A stretch of 64,000 bases of DNA from Emydura subglobosa (taxonomy: Eukaryota > Chordata > Testudines > Chelidae): positions 19,693,619 through 19,757,618 of the forward strand of contig ML679954.1 of the NCBI GenBank assembly GCA_007922225.1, in the 5' to 3' direction. The notes beneath the pieces were generated by a model, which saw nothing but the letters and a program-made list of their open reading frames with translations, was not told the DNA's origin and ran no database searches. The position numbers and the translations under genes were made by a program. Of this stretch, positions 11,871 through 24,715 are shown piece by piece; the stretch's first letter is position 1; each line of letters starts with the position of its first letter.

Positions 11871-14800
11871 ACGCTCAAACATAATAGAACCTAATCTGAA
11901 AAAGGAAGAGTTGTGAACGGTAGATGGGATTCTCGGTTTGCATCTGATTGAAACAAAGCACAAGTTGGATCTGTGTGTGCACAAGTGACTTAAAGCTCAC
12001 CTTTGCAAGCCACCAATCCTAGTAATGTCTCTGGGTAGGGATTGTCTCCGGTGCTGAGCTAATGCAATATATGGGTATTTCTTGCTTACAACAGTTGCAA
12101 ACAGCCCAAAGGGCCAAATTAACATCTGAGGATTGGCATGGCAAAGGGATATCCTGGCCACCGCCTTTAATTCTTGCAATGGCTGTTTTCATGGAAGCAA
12201 CAAGGGAGAGTGGCCTAACTCCCATACATCAGCTCTGCATCACTGGAGAATCACCCTTATGGTGGGGTGATTCCTGCTGGGCAAGTTAAGTAAGTTTTAT
12301 GGCCAAATTCCACTGGCATAGAGAATCTGACTCAAATCTTGCTTGTGCAGGAGTTGTACAAAGTTATCATTATCCAAAGTCATCATAATCCAATTCAGAG
12401 GTTTAGTGTTGATGGGTTTTCATTTCCCATTTTTATAGCCATCTACCAAATAATAGTGAAGAAATAAAGAGAAATTAAGAACAGAATTGGTTTAATTATT
12501 TTCTCCTCCTCTATTCCACTGGAATAATGGAAAGGCAATAAAATGGCAAATATTTCTAAATGGTAAAAGGGGAACAGGAACTTTTACAATTGTATGGTTA
12601 CAGAGAGAAAGAGAGAAAGTGTCTGTTTTATGTTTTTACCATTACTGAAATAACCATTCAATGTTTGGAAGCAGTATCAACTTCATTATTTTATTCTAGT
12701 ACTGATTTAAAAAACAGCAATGGATTATTTCTGCTTTTCTTGGGGAATAACACCCAACTAAACTTTTATGAGCAGTAGTGCATTTCTTACTATTACTCTT
12801 TACAAATAATACGTGCTATCATCTCTATTTATGTCCTGATTTTAATGGGACAGTCCCATTTTTTCATATGATGTGCTGGTGTCCCAAAACTTCTTTCAGT
12901 ATTCCCACTTTTCCATTTCACTAATCACAATTTTTTTTAAGTTCAAGACATACTGCTATACTGAGAGAATTTGCTCTGTGTTTACTAGAAACAAATAGTA
13001 CCGTGGTGCAATCATTTACTGTGATGAACAATGTTTGGAGTGAAGTGGAAAGCTGAGTAAGTGCAAACACTAACAAAGATGTTCTTTTACACAAAGTGAA
13101 TATTCCATGTTTCAAGCTGAACTCATTCAGGGCATGAAGGTACTGGAAAAAAATTCACCAAACTGAAAAATATGCTTTTTGAGCCAGAAGCAAACAGTAG
13201 TAACTCCAACAGACAAATAAAAAAGTGTATTTTTGTATGGCTGCTTTGTGACCATAAAAACGGTGCCACAAAAGCACTCCATGTTTTGATTCAGAATATA
13301 TGATCAATTTATTTATATCATTATAACTGTTTTAAAATTAGAGTGAATCTTCTCATTTAAGTATATGCCTTTAAATGCCACTGTGAAACATTATATGAAG
13401 CCCAATATGAAAGTAGATACAGTCCGTGACTCTTATTTAAGTTTTCATTTTACACCCACCACAATGATTTCTGGAATAAGAAATAGTACATTCTATATAT
13501 ACCCATACAGTACAGGACACATCTCTTCTGAGAATACTACCAAATTAATGTTAACTGTGATGAGTTTTTTTGTGTGATGTAGATCCACATCCATTAGGCA
13601 CTGAACTCAGACGAACTCATTTTATGTAGGTCGTTGATCATCATTGGACAACAACAACTCTCAGTCACTACTAACCTGGACCAAGTTCAAACTGGTAATC
13701 CAGAGATAAAACTGTAACAGCACAATAAGAATTCTGTAAATCACAGTTTCCCAAAGAAATAATATATGAATTTCACAAATACTTTGTATTGCATTTCTAT
13801 TGTATATAACAAATTAGAAGACATCTGATATATCTCCAAGGAAAAATAGCTTCTGGACATGGTGGGACACTACATTAGTTAAAGTAATATAAGCAGCAAC
13901 TGACATTGAATATTAGCACTTGAAATATTATTAAGTTTTAGATATACTATATATTTCTTTTCTTAAATTATAATTTTCATTTTTGACTGGTATCTGCCAA
14001 CCTAAGACAGGCTGACAATGGCCAGCAGGCTGAGAAATTCTGAAATGGTACACCTAATTAAATCATTTCCCATAGTGATTCCATAAATAATTTTCTTTTA
14101 TACATGACCGATGGAGTCAAAAAAATAGGTGGGAGGAAGGGAAATGCAAAAGCAAATACAGGAGGAGCTACAGAGGCCACTATTAAAAAATGTTTACCAA
14201 TTGATATTACAGTTAAATATTATTCTCAGTACAATGGGTTTCTCAAATAGGAATGTAGCAATTGTTGAGAAATAGTGAATTTTTAATACCACCATAGTAA
14301 AAAGAGAGGAAGTTGTTAAAAAGGAAGTTGACCAGAACAAGGAAACCTCACATGCAGCCCCTTATAGATGAATTCCAGTAGACTTACTGAACCAAAAAGG
14401 ACCTGTTCCTTGATCATCTCAAACACCAGGTCAGAGTGTAAGGAGAGCCTTCTCCACCTTAACAACATTGTCTTGTTCACATATATCAGATATGGATTAA
14501 GACACTGAAATGAACTTGTTTGTTCACTAACCATCAATGTAAATTGCAGAGAATTAATACTGAAGACTCTCTCACCTTTATAGCAACAAGCAGATGGGTA
14601 ACCCCATTCTGCAACTGCTGCAGTTTCCAAATCAATTTCAAGTAAAGCTCATTTGCAACAAATCACAAGACTCTGTTATGGAGACGGCAAAAGTAAAAAA
14701 TAACTATGAAGGTCTGTAACGGGGAGAATCTCCAAGAAAAGAAGAAGACTGGGTATCTGAAATGCACTCATAACTTAAGTCCCGCACTGGACTCTACAGA

Positions 14801-15055
14801 TCTTGAAACTGGGCACAGCCATTTTGGAGACTACTGAAACACGAACTTTCATGTCAAATAGCAATTACTGTAACTCTCAAATGCTGTAGCTGCCATAGGT
14901 CACTCACTAAAAAAATAGAGGTGCACAGCACATTCTCATATTCCTTAAAATTGCTTATCTCAATTGCTTATCTCTGGTACACCATTTCAGTCTTATATAG
15001 GTTGAATTTAGTCAATTATCTTTCATCTAAATAAAAATGCCTGTCAGCCAGAATG

Positions 15056-15268
15056 CAGTGTAGTTGTAGCCGTGTCAGTGTCAGGATATTAGAGAAACAA
15101 GGTGGGTGAGGTAGTATCTTTAATTGGACCGACTTCTGTTGGTGAGAGAGAGAAGCTTTCGAGCCACACAGAAGAGCTGAGGAACTCTGTGTAGCTCAAA
15201 AGCTTGTGTCTCTCACCAACAGAAGTCGGTCCAATAAACGATATTACCTCACTCACCTTGTCTCTGCT
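15056..15268 (+). mobile_element. Penelope-like foldback element, copy 1
   Basis: The insertion is flanked by a perfect 10-bp direct repeat AGCCAGAATG (15046-15055 and 15269-15278). The left arm (TGTAGTTGTAGCC...AAGCTTTCGAGC) is inverted relative to the right arm, which ends ACTCACCTTGTCTCT. The arms pair over ~75 bp. The right arm lacks the outermost ~40 bp of the left arm. The same shape occurs at 62250 and, in opposite orientation with extra internal sequence, at 35692. The Penelope-like assignment is from memory of related longer copies whose internal region encodes a GIY-YIG-like peptide; no such coding part is present here. Confidence 0.65.
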
Positions 15269-15495
15269 AGCCAGAATGACAGCTAGGGCTCAGTATGTAA
15301 AAGGTCAACAGTAAACAAGGCAGCCTGTAAAATAGAGGCCTGGGCAACAAAAGGCACCCATCACTAATTTCTGATATCTCACATCCAAGAACAAGTGTAA
15401 TCAGAGATCAACAAACAATTATACCCATTACTATCAGGAACCACAGACTGACCATTTACATCTAATGATTAGCTGACTCAGAGGTTGACAAAAGA

Positions 15496-16053
15496 ACAGT
15501 TACTGACCTTCGTAATTGTTCTTTGAGATGTTGTTCATGTCTATTGCATATTAGGCATGAGTGCGCCACATGCATCGGTGCTGGAGATTTTTCCCTTAGT
15601 GGTATCTATAGGGCTGGTTCTAGCGCCCTCTCCCAGGCACATTAAGCAGCTCTGGTGAGGGTCGTTAACCGGCATAGGCCTCTTACACAAAGCGCATGGC
15701 TTGCAGCCTGGGGCCCAGGGCTGTGTTCATCAAACCTACAATATGTCTAAAAAAAACTAACACTTAGCAAACTAACTAACTTAAACAATATCACTAACGT
15801 AACTAAGGAAAACCACTAGGTTCTAAGAGTTTGCTGCAGCAAGAGAACGTTCCAGCACCATCACGGGGGGTAAGAAGAAACTGAGACAGAGGGGGGGGCC
15901 AGCGCCTACATACCAGCTCATACACGTGCGACCCCAGAGGGCGCTAGAGCCAGCCTTACGGATACCACTAGGGGAAAAATCTCCAGCCTTGGTGCATGTG
16001 ATGCACGCACATACCTAATATGGAATGGACATGAGCAAGCACTCGAAGAATTA
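15496..16053. mobile_element. Non-autonomous DNA transposon with ~120-bp terminal inverted repeats
   Basis: The left arm (15496-15631) and right arm (15936-16053) are inverted copies. Both contain CTGGAGATTTTTCCC, the AGTGGTAT word and CTAGCGCCCTCT, read inward. The middle ~300 bp has no coding potential. The right end lacks the last ~15-20 bp of the left end (ACAGTTACTGACC). This is MITE architecture. The superfamily is not determined because no clear target duplication was found. Confidence 0.8.
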
Positions 16054-16194
16054 ATTATTATTAACTAGGACAAATCCCTCATGTCTATCATAAGATCATC
16101 AATAATTATATTAACTAGAGCTGAATCCATGACATCAGGCAGTTGGAATTTAGACAAATGTGTCAGAAATATCAGATCATGATAATACTGGAGT

Positions 16195-16315
16195 TACCAA
16201 ACCATCATCTCACTAGCCATCCTTAGGATGGTTTAGTTGGGGTTGGTCCTGCTTTGTGCAGGAGGTTGGACTAGATGACCTCCTGAGGTGTCTTCCAACC
16301 CTAATCTTCTATGAT
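16195..16315 (+). mobile_element. CR1 LINE 3' end
   Basis: A short 5'-truncated CR1 tail: GGTTGGACTAGATGACCTCC followed by TTCCAACCCTAATCTTCTAT and GATTC. The same tail, better preserved, ends the copy at 63830-63893. Confidence 0.9.
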
Positions 16316-16689
16316 TCCCCAAAAAGAGATTAGAGACCACCCCGTAGTTTGCAAATAAGTCAGTGTTAGAAGAAAGTATTTTAAGCAGACACTGCTTCTC
16401 TGAACATCTACCTGCAGCTGTGAATGTGCCACCTTTTGATAGGCATTTACCACATCCGTCAGCAACAGGCTCAGTATTACTCCACGAACATTAACATAAC
16501 AGGAAGAACAAAGATCCATGCTCTCTCCAGTCTACGAAGCACCAACTGAACCTCAGAAACGCACACATTCTGAAACTCTGCTAAAACAGACTGGGCTTTC
16601 ATCCCTTCCTGCCCCATTACCGATATCAAAGTAGGAAGTCATAGGTCATGAGCATGCTGAATTCACCAAACAGATTGCCAGTGACGGGA

Positions 16690-17030
16690 GCATGGGCAGT
16701 TGTGCTGAGTTGTTAGAGCGGGAGCTAGTCATCTGGAATTGAAGTCCAGTGTCAGAAACGGAGTCAGAGGCCAGAGTCAAGAATTGGACCCAAGGTTCAG
16801 GAGCAGGTTATCTGGAGTGAGGCAGGGGCCATGGCAGGAACAGAAGCTAACACTGTCATTGGCAAATGTTTTGAGCAATTGCTGAAGTTCTTCTACTTAA
16901 AAGCTGGCTTGCTGATTCATCTAGCCAATCAGGCAGTGTGGCCAATCAGGCAGCCTACTAGAGGCCAGCTGTGCTCATTAGGTTGCCTGGAGACTGGCTT
17001 TGCTATAGGCCCTGCTTCCTGACACAGCCA
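16690..17030 (+). repeat. Unclassified repeat-like block with two CCAAT boxes
   Basis: This is a moderately GC-rich block bounded by AT-rich DNA. It contains a tandem GCCAATCAGGCAG pair (16924 and 16941, 17-bp period). It resembles a dispersed sauropsid repeat, possibly LTR-derived, but I cannot name it and I see no clear ends or coding sequence. Confidence 0.35.
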
Positions 17031-17535
17031 AACCTAAAACAGTTTCACTAGGTGATTTCAAGCCTTTGCTAGGAGGTAGTGAAAGATTCTTGGCTTTCAG
17101 CACAGCACACATTGGGGGATTCTAAGTGAGAAAATGACCAGCCTCCAAATTGGCCAGACCCTTCCCTAACCATGTCAGTTCCTGCAGTCCATCACTAATC
17201 CTAAGTGAGACATACAAGTAGTTTCTTTATGAGAGCTCCATTTTTAGTTTCAATGAAGAAGACAAATTGGAAAGTAGTTTACTGGTAGGCAAGTATCTAT
17301 TGTAAGTAAAACACAGATCATTCAGATGCTCAAGATGCAAAGTCAAAGAAGCACATGTACCCAATCTCTTGATTTCCAGCTTATCATCAACTTTAAGATA
17401 ACCTTTAGGACATTTTGCTTTTTGAAACCCTTAAGATTGTGAAGAGACTTTAGTACTTTTTATGCAGACAGCAAAATAATGAGGTTCTGTTCTTATGAAT
17501 AAAGGAAAACAAATTAAAATAATAAAAAGCCTTAC

Positions 17536-17661
17536 GGGTTTGTATCTTAGGGCATCTCTGTAGGATCCAAACAATGCTGCCTGCGCCCTAAGGAAGGCCC
17601 TAGCTACTCCATCACCCGTTGCCGTAGACTGCTTCTTCAGTTTATTTTTCAAGGCTGAGAC
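17536..17661 (-). CDS. DENND1B: DENND1B exon e (dDENN domain)
   Basis: The exon is 126 nt (42 codons), from VSALKNKLKKQSTATGDGV through ARAFLRAQAALFGSYR to DALRYKP. The TGDGVARAFLRAQAALFGSYR block is a strongly conserved part of the downstream DENN module. The acceptor is a C/T-rich tract ending CATGCAG and the donor is GTAAGG; both ends are phase 0. The frame stays open for 34 more codons into the intron before a stop at 17431-17433, so unspliced RNA would yield a truncated protein with a hydrophobic tail. The splice donor and the clean continuation into GEPITFCE at 4141 argue for normal splicing. Confidence 0.96.
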
Positions 17662-17749
17662 CTGCATGACAGAGAGGAACAGTTAAATTAACACCTCAGA
17701 AATTGGTACAGCGAGGTATGAACCCAATCAGCAGGCAAACCACAGTGTC

Positions 17750-18210
17750 TACAGGTCAGCCAAAAATTCATCGTCCTCCTTGATAGCTTATCTTTTTAAC
17801 TGCAAAGAGCACCTGCTGGTCTGTTAATTGAAACGAAAGCGGGGGACGATGGTAAAGTGCTAATGTAAATTGGTTTATGCTCTCTTTTTTTCCCAAGGCC
17901 TCTTGACATAAATAAGCTTTAATTATTTTACAGTAAACTGCTTGTGAGCTGCTTTTCTGCAGATTTTTTTGCAATCATAACATGTGTCTGCTTGTCTGAG
18001 ATGAAGCCAGTTGGGCATCTTTCATTTATGCTGTGAAGGGTTATTTTTAAGGGCATTTAAAGCTCACTTACCACTCAATTTTAGGTTTTTTGTTGCCAAC
18101 CTATTAGCATACATCATTTTTCATACATCATGGGAGCAGTTGCCACCATTGTTTGCTAGTTGGGGAAGCCTGTATAAATTCAATAGTGCAGGGTCTTTAG
18201 AATTGTCCTA
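17750..18210. promoter_or_regulatory. Candidate conserved non-coding element
   Basis: This stretch begins about 90 bp upstream of exon e (in gene direction) and is free of recognisable repeats. It contains TTAATT and TAATTA-type homeobox words and has a low-repeat texture. Conservation cannot be seen from one sequence, so the call is weak. Confidence 0.2.
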
Positions 18211-21002
18211 AGGAATAAAACATCTGAATGTGTGGGGGAAGGGGGTGGAGAAGGGAGGGGATAACACCCTTTTATTAGTGATGAGGCATCTGCAGTAAGA
18301 AAAAAACATTAATTCCAGCATCTGATTTTCTGAAGGCAATCTATTCTGTTTTATGTGGTAAACAACAAGTACTGATGGTACAACTCTGGAGGGCATGCGT
18401 AAAGTTAGATTAAAAGTCTATCATGTTGTTAAGGAAGCTTTGGAGCAAGATGATATATTTGGGAATTGTTCTGATATTCCTAAAAACAAGAAAGGATGTG
18501 TGGATGCAGTTAATAAGAGCAGTTCTACCACCCTTGTTTTAAGATGCAGAATACCAGACACTTGAAAAAATTAATTGCAATTATTATGGAAATATATTTC
18601 CATATTAATTTTTTATTGCAAAGTACCTGACAAAACAATACTTAAGTTATCAGATACTGCTCAAAGAATCATTTATTTTAAGTTGAGTTACTCTTTAAAC
18701 AGAACATTTATGTTACCCCTATAAGCACAAAGTATCACCAAAACAGGTTTCATTCTTTTATAAATGTATGCAAGAATGAATATCTTTTTGTTTCTTTATG
18801 CAAGCAGTCATGACTGTTCTTGTAGATGATGATTGTAATTGAAGTGTCAACCTAATTAACAACTAAACTTTGAATAATGCTAATGAGAACTGAACATGAC
18901 ATCAGAGAAAAGACCAGCTCTACAGGTGATAAACCTTCACAGTAGTGACATTTTCCAGTGTAAAGTCACAGTTACTGTGATCTGATCAAAGAGAGAGACC
19001 CCCATTGGGTCCAATTATAACTATAGTTTTGAAAAAAAATTATTGAGTTATGATGTTCATAATCTATGCAGAAAGGCCTTTACAGTATAGGTCTTCTCCC
19101 CATAGCTGTGATCTTTTCAATTTATATCCAAGCTTCATAGATCCAGATAAAAGTTTAGATTCTGATTCGGTTAGCCCATGGAGAGCACACACACGAATGC
19201 TCATTTAAGTTTTTTTACTTACACCTCAAAAGAAGAAGAAGAAAAAAAAGAGTACAATTCACAGTACAAGAAAGAATTACAGTTCAAGGTTGCAAAAATA
19301 AATGCTTGTCACTTCACTCTCTTTGTTCTGTAGTTTATGATTATTTTGAAAGTTATTAAAATTGAAGTTTATTTAATTCAAGGGGAAAAACATTCATAAG
19401 TTCTTTTAAAAAAAGAGATGTGTCAGCTATTACAGTTATATTTCACTGATGTTGAAATAAGAGAGCAAGGGTCAGTATAAAGAAACCTGGTTTGTCAAAA
19501 ATGAAAACCAGATTTCCACTCTTTTTAATCCAGTAAAGCATTTCCTAAATGCAAGAGACAGAAATTTCTCCCTCTTCTGCCTTAAAAAATAATTTGCATT
19601 CATGTATATTATACATTATAAATAAGGCTGTGAAAAAAAATTGTGAAAATAATGTTCATGTGATTGCAAGCCATCTTTGGACAGCAAAATTTTGTCTAAT
19701 GCGATTTAATTTTTTTGGTATAATTTCATATCCAGCATGTTTTCATATTGAAATGTGAAATTGAAATCCAGCATGTTTTCATCAAATTGAAATTTCACTT
19801 TTTAAAACTGAGTATTTTGTTTTAAAAAAATGAGGCCAATCTTAGGAGTTCATTTTTAAGCAAAAGTAATAACAGAAAATAAACAAACACAATAAAAATT
19901 TGGTGGTTTTTCACAAAATAGAACCAGAACATTTTAAAATGTAATTGAAAATATTTCTCACCTCCCACATTGTGAATTAGGAAACTTTAACTTCCAACAC
20001 AATTAAGCCAACTGAATTAATTGATTTATGGTAGCAATTGTTATTGAGAGAGAACCTTTTAAAAGAATGAACGCTATTACATACTAGTGAGAAACATGTA
20101 ATTTAACTTACTGGTAAAAGCTTGAAATCAATGGAACTATGCATGCTAAAGTTTTTTGCTGGATAAATGCCAGAATGCCAAATGCTTTTCAGGATCAAGC
20201 TGCTATGTACAAGAACCAGGAGTATTTTGTGCTGGCAGTGCACTTGACACACCAAAGGAAGTAAGACCTCAGCCTACTCCCTACACATCAGCTTGCAAAG
20301 AAAGGTCAACAAAAGAAGACCTTATGCTGCTCCCATCTGAAATGGTGTTGCAGCTCCCTTTCTGTCACATAGTCCCCTCATCTCCCTGAGGCACTCTGGG
20401 TGGTAAAAGCGAGAACCCCTTTGTGGATTGCCACTTAAGCAACTCCCCCCTCATCCTAATGTAGGCTCCAGCTACCAAAACTAGAGAACAACCCTTAATG
20501 CTGTTCTAACATAGCTTCTGATGGATTCGTACTTATTTTTGCCCACAGTCCTAAAAAAGTGTTGCTACAAGAAAAATAAACAGTTGAGGCAAATGGAAAA
20601 AACAGCACCTGACACCGGGTATTTACCTCACCGAAGCAAAAGGGATAAACCACACTCTTTAGATGCATTACCAGCTTCATCACAAGCTTAGCCAAGTAAT
20701 ACATTTATCCTAAATATGAGATTACTTCTGCAGTGCCACAAGTGTGCTCTGCAGATGTTTAAAAACAACCGATCACTCCCCTGAGGAGCTTACTGTCTAC
20801 ATCCCTGATCTCGCAAGCACTGAGTGTGTAGTTACATGAATAAGTAGTTGCATGATCAAGCTCCAAGTTTAAAGATCACCAATGATTAAATAAGCAATGA
20901 AAGTGTCAGAAGAAGACAGAGGGTATGGATTACAAATTTAAAAAAAGATGTTGCTTTGGCATGACATACATGGATTCTGGTGGCTCTATATTGTTTTTCT
21001 TT

Positions 21003-21025
21003 GGATGGATGGATGGATGGATGGA
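21003..21025. repeat. (GGAT)n microsatellite
   Basis: Nearly six perfect GGAT units. Confidence 0.9.
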
Positions 21026-23345
21026 GGAGCTAGGGATTATCAATATATATTGATGATTCCCCTACTCAACTATCTGTGTAAGCAAGAACACAACACATGT
21101 AGTCAGCAATGACAGACTGAAGAGCACAGGAAGATATATTTTCTGTTGAGAAGAGGAGAGACAATGTTGCAGTGATCACAGGAAAAGGACTGGCAGGGAA
21201 GTGGGGAGATAAGGCAGTTTGTGGGAAGGGAGGGTGTGTCAGGGTAGAGGTGAGGGAGGAGAGTGGAGGGAAGGATAAAATAAAGCTTGGTGAGGGAGGG
21301 CTACGGGCCAGGGGAGGCACCAGCCAATATGGTCAGTCAATAAGAGAAGTTAAAGATAAGAAATCAATATGGTCAAAACCTTGTGTGGTAAGAAACAATC
21401 TAGTAAACTGTACACTAAGGGTCACTTCCTATCTCGTGTGTCTATCTGGTATGAAGAAGAGCAGCAGAAAGCAGAGAACCACCACCACTGTTGCAACAAT
21501 GGATGCATTCTAACTTTATTAGTTCACTGGAATTAAGAACATCACATCCCTGTCATAGGAGCAGCAACACAGAGTATCAGCATAAAAGCAAAGGTACTCC
21601 ACTATAAAATATGGTAGGAATTCTACACACTGCAAGGTAAACTGTGCTATAGCAGTAAGAGTGATGTTACCAGCTCCCATAAACACTGCTAATGAAAGCA
21701 AATCTGTCCTCCAAAAGATTATTTTGTAGTTCAAGGGAAGCTCCCTCAGACTCTCTCCTTCCCCAAGAACAATAGGCTACAGGCAAGGAGTAGCTCCACC
21801 AGATCACAGTGGACTTCCCACTCTTGGCAACTATGATTTGCCAGTGAACCAGGTCTCTCCCACACATCATATGCAGTGGCAGGAACTTCTTTAGCAGTGC
21901 CCCCACAAGAACTGTGTCACTGGAGTGGTATCAGCACACGGTTCTTCAAGAAGAACCTACTAAGGGATGGTTAAAACAAAGGAGAAGCTTGCAAGTAAGC
22001 CAAACTAAACTAGGATAAATCAGTATTTGTGGAGTGATTCAAGTGTGCACCGAGGAGGAAATAGGTGCTGGGAAGTGCTTTTGTATGGATTAGTTTGAAT
22101 GACTTGGCTATGGGGTGGAATTAAAAGGGGGAATCTCAAAGCACGTTAACAGTGAAAGGTGTGAAAAATGATTTGCTAGAGGTGGTAAGCCAAAGAGGGG
22201 AAATGCGAGTCATCCTGGGGTGACATGATTGCAGCAATTTTAGTAATACACATGCATAAAACGAAGAACAACAAATTTCAACTGTATGTTTATACAATAT
22301 CAGTAACAAAATCAAACATATTGTCAGGTTGACAGTGCATTGTTGTGTAGCTTGTATGGCAGTTGGTGCTTAGAAAGCCACAAAAGCTAGAGCTGGACTC
22401 AAGCAAATCATAGGAGGTAGGAATAACAGTTAAGTTTGCTTCCAGGAGACACTAGTGATCCATTATGGCAATCAGAAATGGGGTTGTTAAACTGCACTGA
22501 AAGCAAACTCTTCATCTTTATCTTGGCCTGGCCACTCTTGGATCCTCTTGGGAAGGTCACTTCACTGACTGTTAAACACTAGCAAGCATGGGTAAAGCAA
22601 AAATGTGGAAAAGTTGGAACTAATGGGATATCATCAAGAGACTGTCAGGTTTTTATTTGTCGGGTTGGGTTTTTGGGGGGTTTTTTTGGTTATTTTTTTG
22701 GTTGAGGCTTTTTACCACATGCTGAGACATTCCGAAATGTAAAATCTAGATATAGTAAAGTAGTAAGCAAATATGTCACAACTTTGGAAATATTCACTGT
22801 ATTTCCCTGAAGATTTTGAACGTTCAAAAATGCAACTGAATCAGGGTAAACTGTAATTAATTTAAACAAATGTGACTTGAACCTTGATATAATATGTTAA
22901 TGAAACACTGTAAAGATTATTGAAGGCCAAAATTTACCTTTCATAAGAAGAATAAATAAAAATATTTTATGATCAATATAAATATTTCTATATTTATATA
23001 TAATATTCCAATGAAAGCATTTTTGGGGTTGTTTTTTTTTCAAATTGAAACATTCCCCTGGGATTTTTGCAACCCACACACTTTGTGCTATATGGTGCAT
23101 GAGGTCAGAAAGTAAAAGATGACAAGAAGCTGACTAGAAATAAAAGTGAAACTGATTAGTTTCTTTTATATTTTGCTCCGCTTGGTCAATAAAAAGTAAA
23201 AACAGAATGAATGATGCAAAATAAATTCATAAAATTATTTCGGTGTTCATCATTTAAATTGTTAACAACACAGCTAAAAACCTTTATTTTTAACCTCATT
23301 GTGGACCCAATCCTTCAGCCCAAATTCACGCAAGTTTTCACAAGT

Positions 23346-23680
23346 TTACGTTAAAGAATTTACAACCAAATTTAAAAGAATACTGGTCAATCCTGCAGTC
23401 TGTAAACTCCAATCCTGAAGGCCAAATTTATGCAAGTGGTCTTTCTGAAATCAGTAGGACTTGATCCTGCAAACACTTATCCATGTGCATAGTCTCTCTA
23501 CTCACGGAAGTATAGTAAACCATGTGCTCAAGTGTTTACAGAATCAAAGCCCGTGTGAGTAGTTCCATTGATTTCAAAGACCACTTGCGTGAATTTGGCC
23601 TGCAGAATTACAGCCTTACAGACTGCAAGATTGGATCCAGTATTCTTTTAAAGTTTGGTTGTAAATTCTCTAAAGTAAAG
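23346..23680. repeat. Long imperfect inverted repeat (foldback element)
   Basis: The left arm (23346-23488) and right arm (about 23518-23675) are inverted copies separated by ~30 bp. Shared words include GAATTTACAACCAAA, AAAAGAATACTGG, TGCAGTCTGTAA, GCAAGTGGTCTTT and AAACACTT. Arm identity is roughly 85% by eye. It resembles the palindromic repeats of sauropsid genomes built on 'aatcctgcaaacactt' wording. No coding sequence is present. Confidence 0.85.
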
Positions 23681-24715
23681 TTGTCACAAATCATGTGTTT
23701 GTTTGTCTACAAACCTAAACACAAGGTACTCAAATCTCTCAGATGGATATTCAAGATATTATTCCAGCACAAGTGGAAGTTGCTTGTGTTTCAAGCCAAT
23801 TAAATTAGGCCACTGTAAGAATAAGACAAATCACAAGCAGTGGATTGGCTAAGGCACAGAAATGGAGGGCAGTTTAAAAAAATATGTACTTACAACAAAA
23901 AGGCAACCTCAGAATATGAAGATTAATTAAAAGAGTTTCTCTTCACACAGACTTCGGACATCTCAGCCCTTCAACATTTAGCACTAAATATCCATTTATT
24001 TTTAAAAAATTGGCAGGCTTCTGCCTGTCGATATTTCCAAAATCAAACATGATTCAACTAAAGAATGCTGTCATTTTAAATCTAATATTGTAAATTCTAA
24101 AATTATACCGAGGTACATCGTGATGCCAACTGACTGTAAAAATCTCTGCACATAAGCAGCTGTCTTTCCCAATATTGCCTAATTTGCCAGCCATTCTGGA
24201 TTTCTAACCGATTAATAATTTTTTTTATAATACGTTTTCCTACTGACACACTTTATAAGTAAAAAATTTGAATATTATGACTAATGAGATCCGTTTCACA
24301 GTTAGGAACTACTCACAATTTATTTTACAACAGCATTAACTGTTGTACTTTGAGGAATAACATACTCACAGGAACTATTATTTAAAGCAAATATTCAGTT
24401 TTCTGAATAAATTAGAGTCTACTTATCAAATATGGAGTGGTTTTAAATATAAGGCTGATTTATGAGGTTGAAATTGGTTTACTTTATGTATCTAAAATAT
24501 AATTCTTGATGAAAAGAATACACATAGGTACTGTTCTGCATTTCTAATGTCTAAATGCTATACAGACCCTCTCTTTTTCAGTTGTTCTATAGGTTTTTAA
24601 TACTTGGAACCATTATTTAACAAAATGCAGAAAATATTAAAACCTAAAGAATCCTAATTTTCCACAAATCATTTACATATTTCTCAAAGCTTTGACACAC
24701 TGCAAGACAAGCAGA

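Larger units (their letters stand above)
4142..17535 (-). other. DENND1B: DENND1B intron between exons e and f
   Basis: A 13.4-kb intron. It contains two copies of a ~105-bp sequence (4461 and 6274), an (AAAAC) run near 5168, a 24-bp tandem duplication at 8037, a CR1 copy split by an LTR-like insertion (9650-11870), a Penelope-like foldback (15056), a long-TIR element (15496), a CR1 3' end (16195) and a possible repeat with two CCAAT boxes (16690-17030). Stretches 6400-8000, 8100-9600 and 11900-15000 show only AT-rich sequence with scattered old-repeat wording and nothing I can name. Confidence 0.85.

Noticed and set aside
23522..23803. 93-codon frame over the large inverted repeat
   Set aside because: It follows the arms of a non-coding palindrome and has no relative that I recognise.
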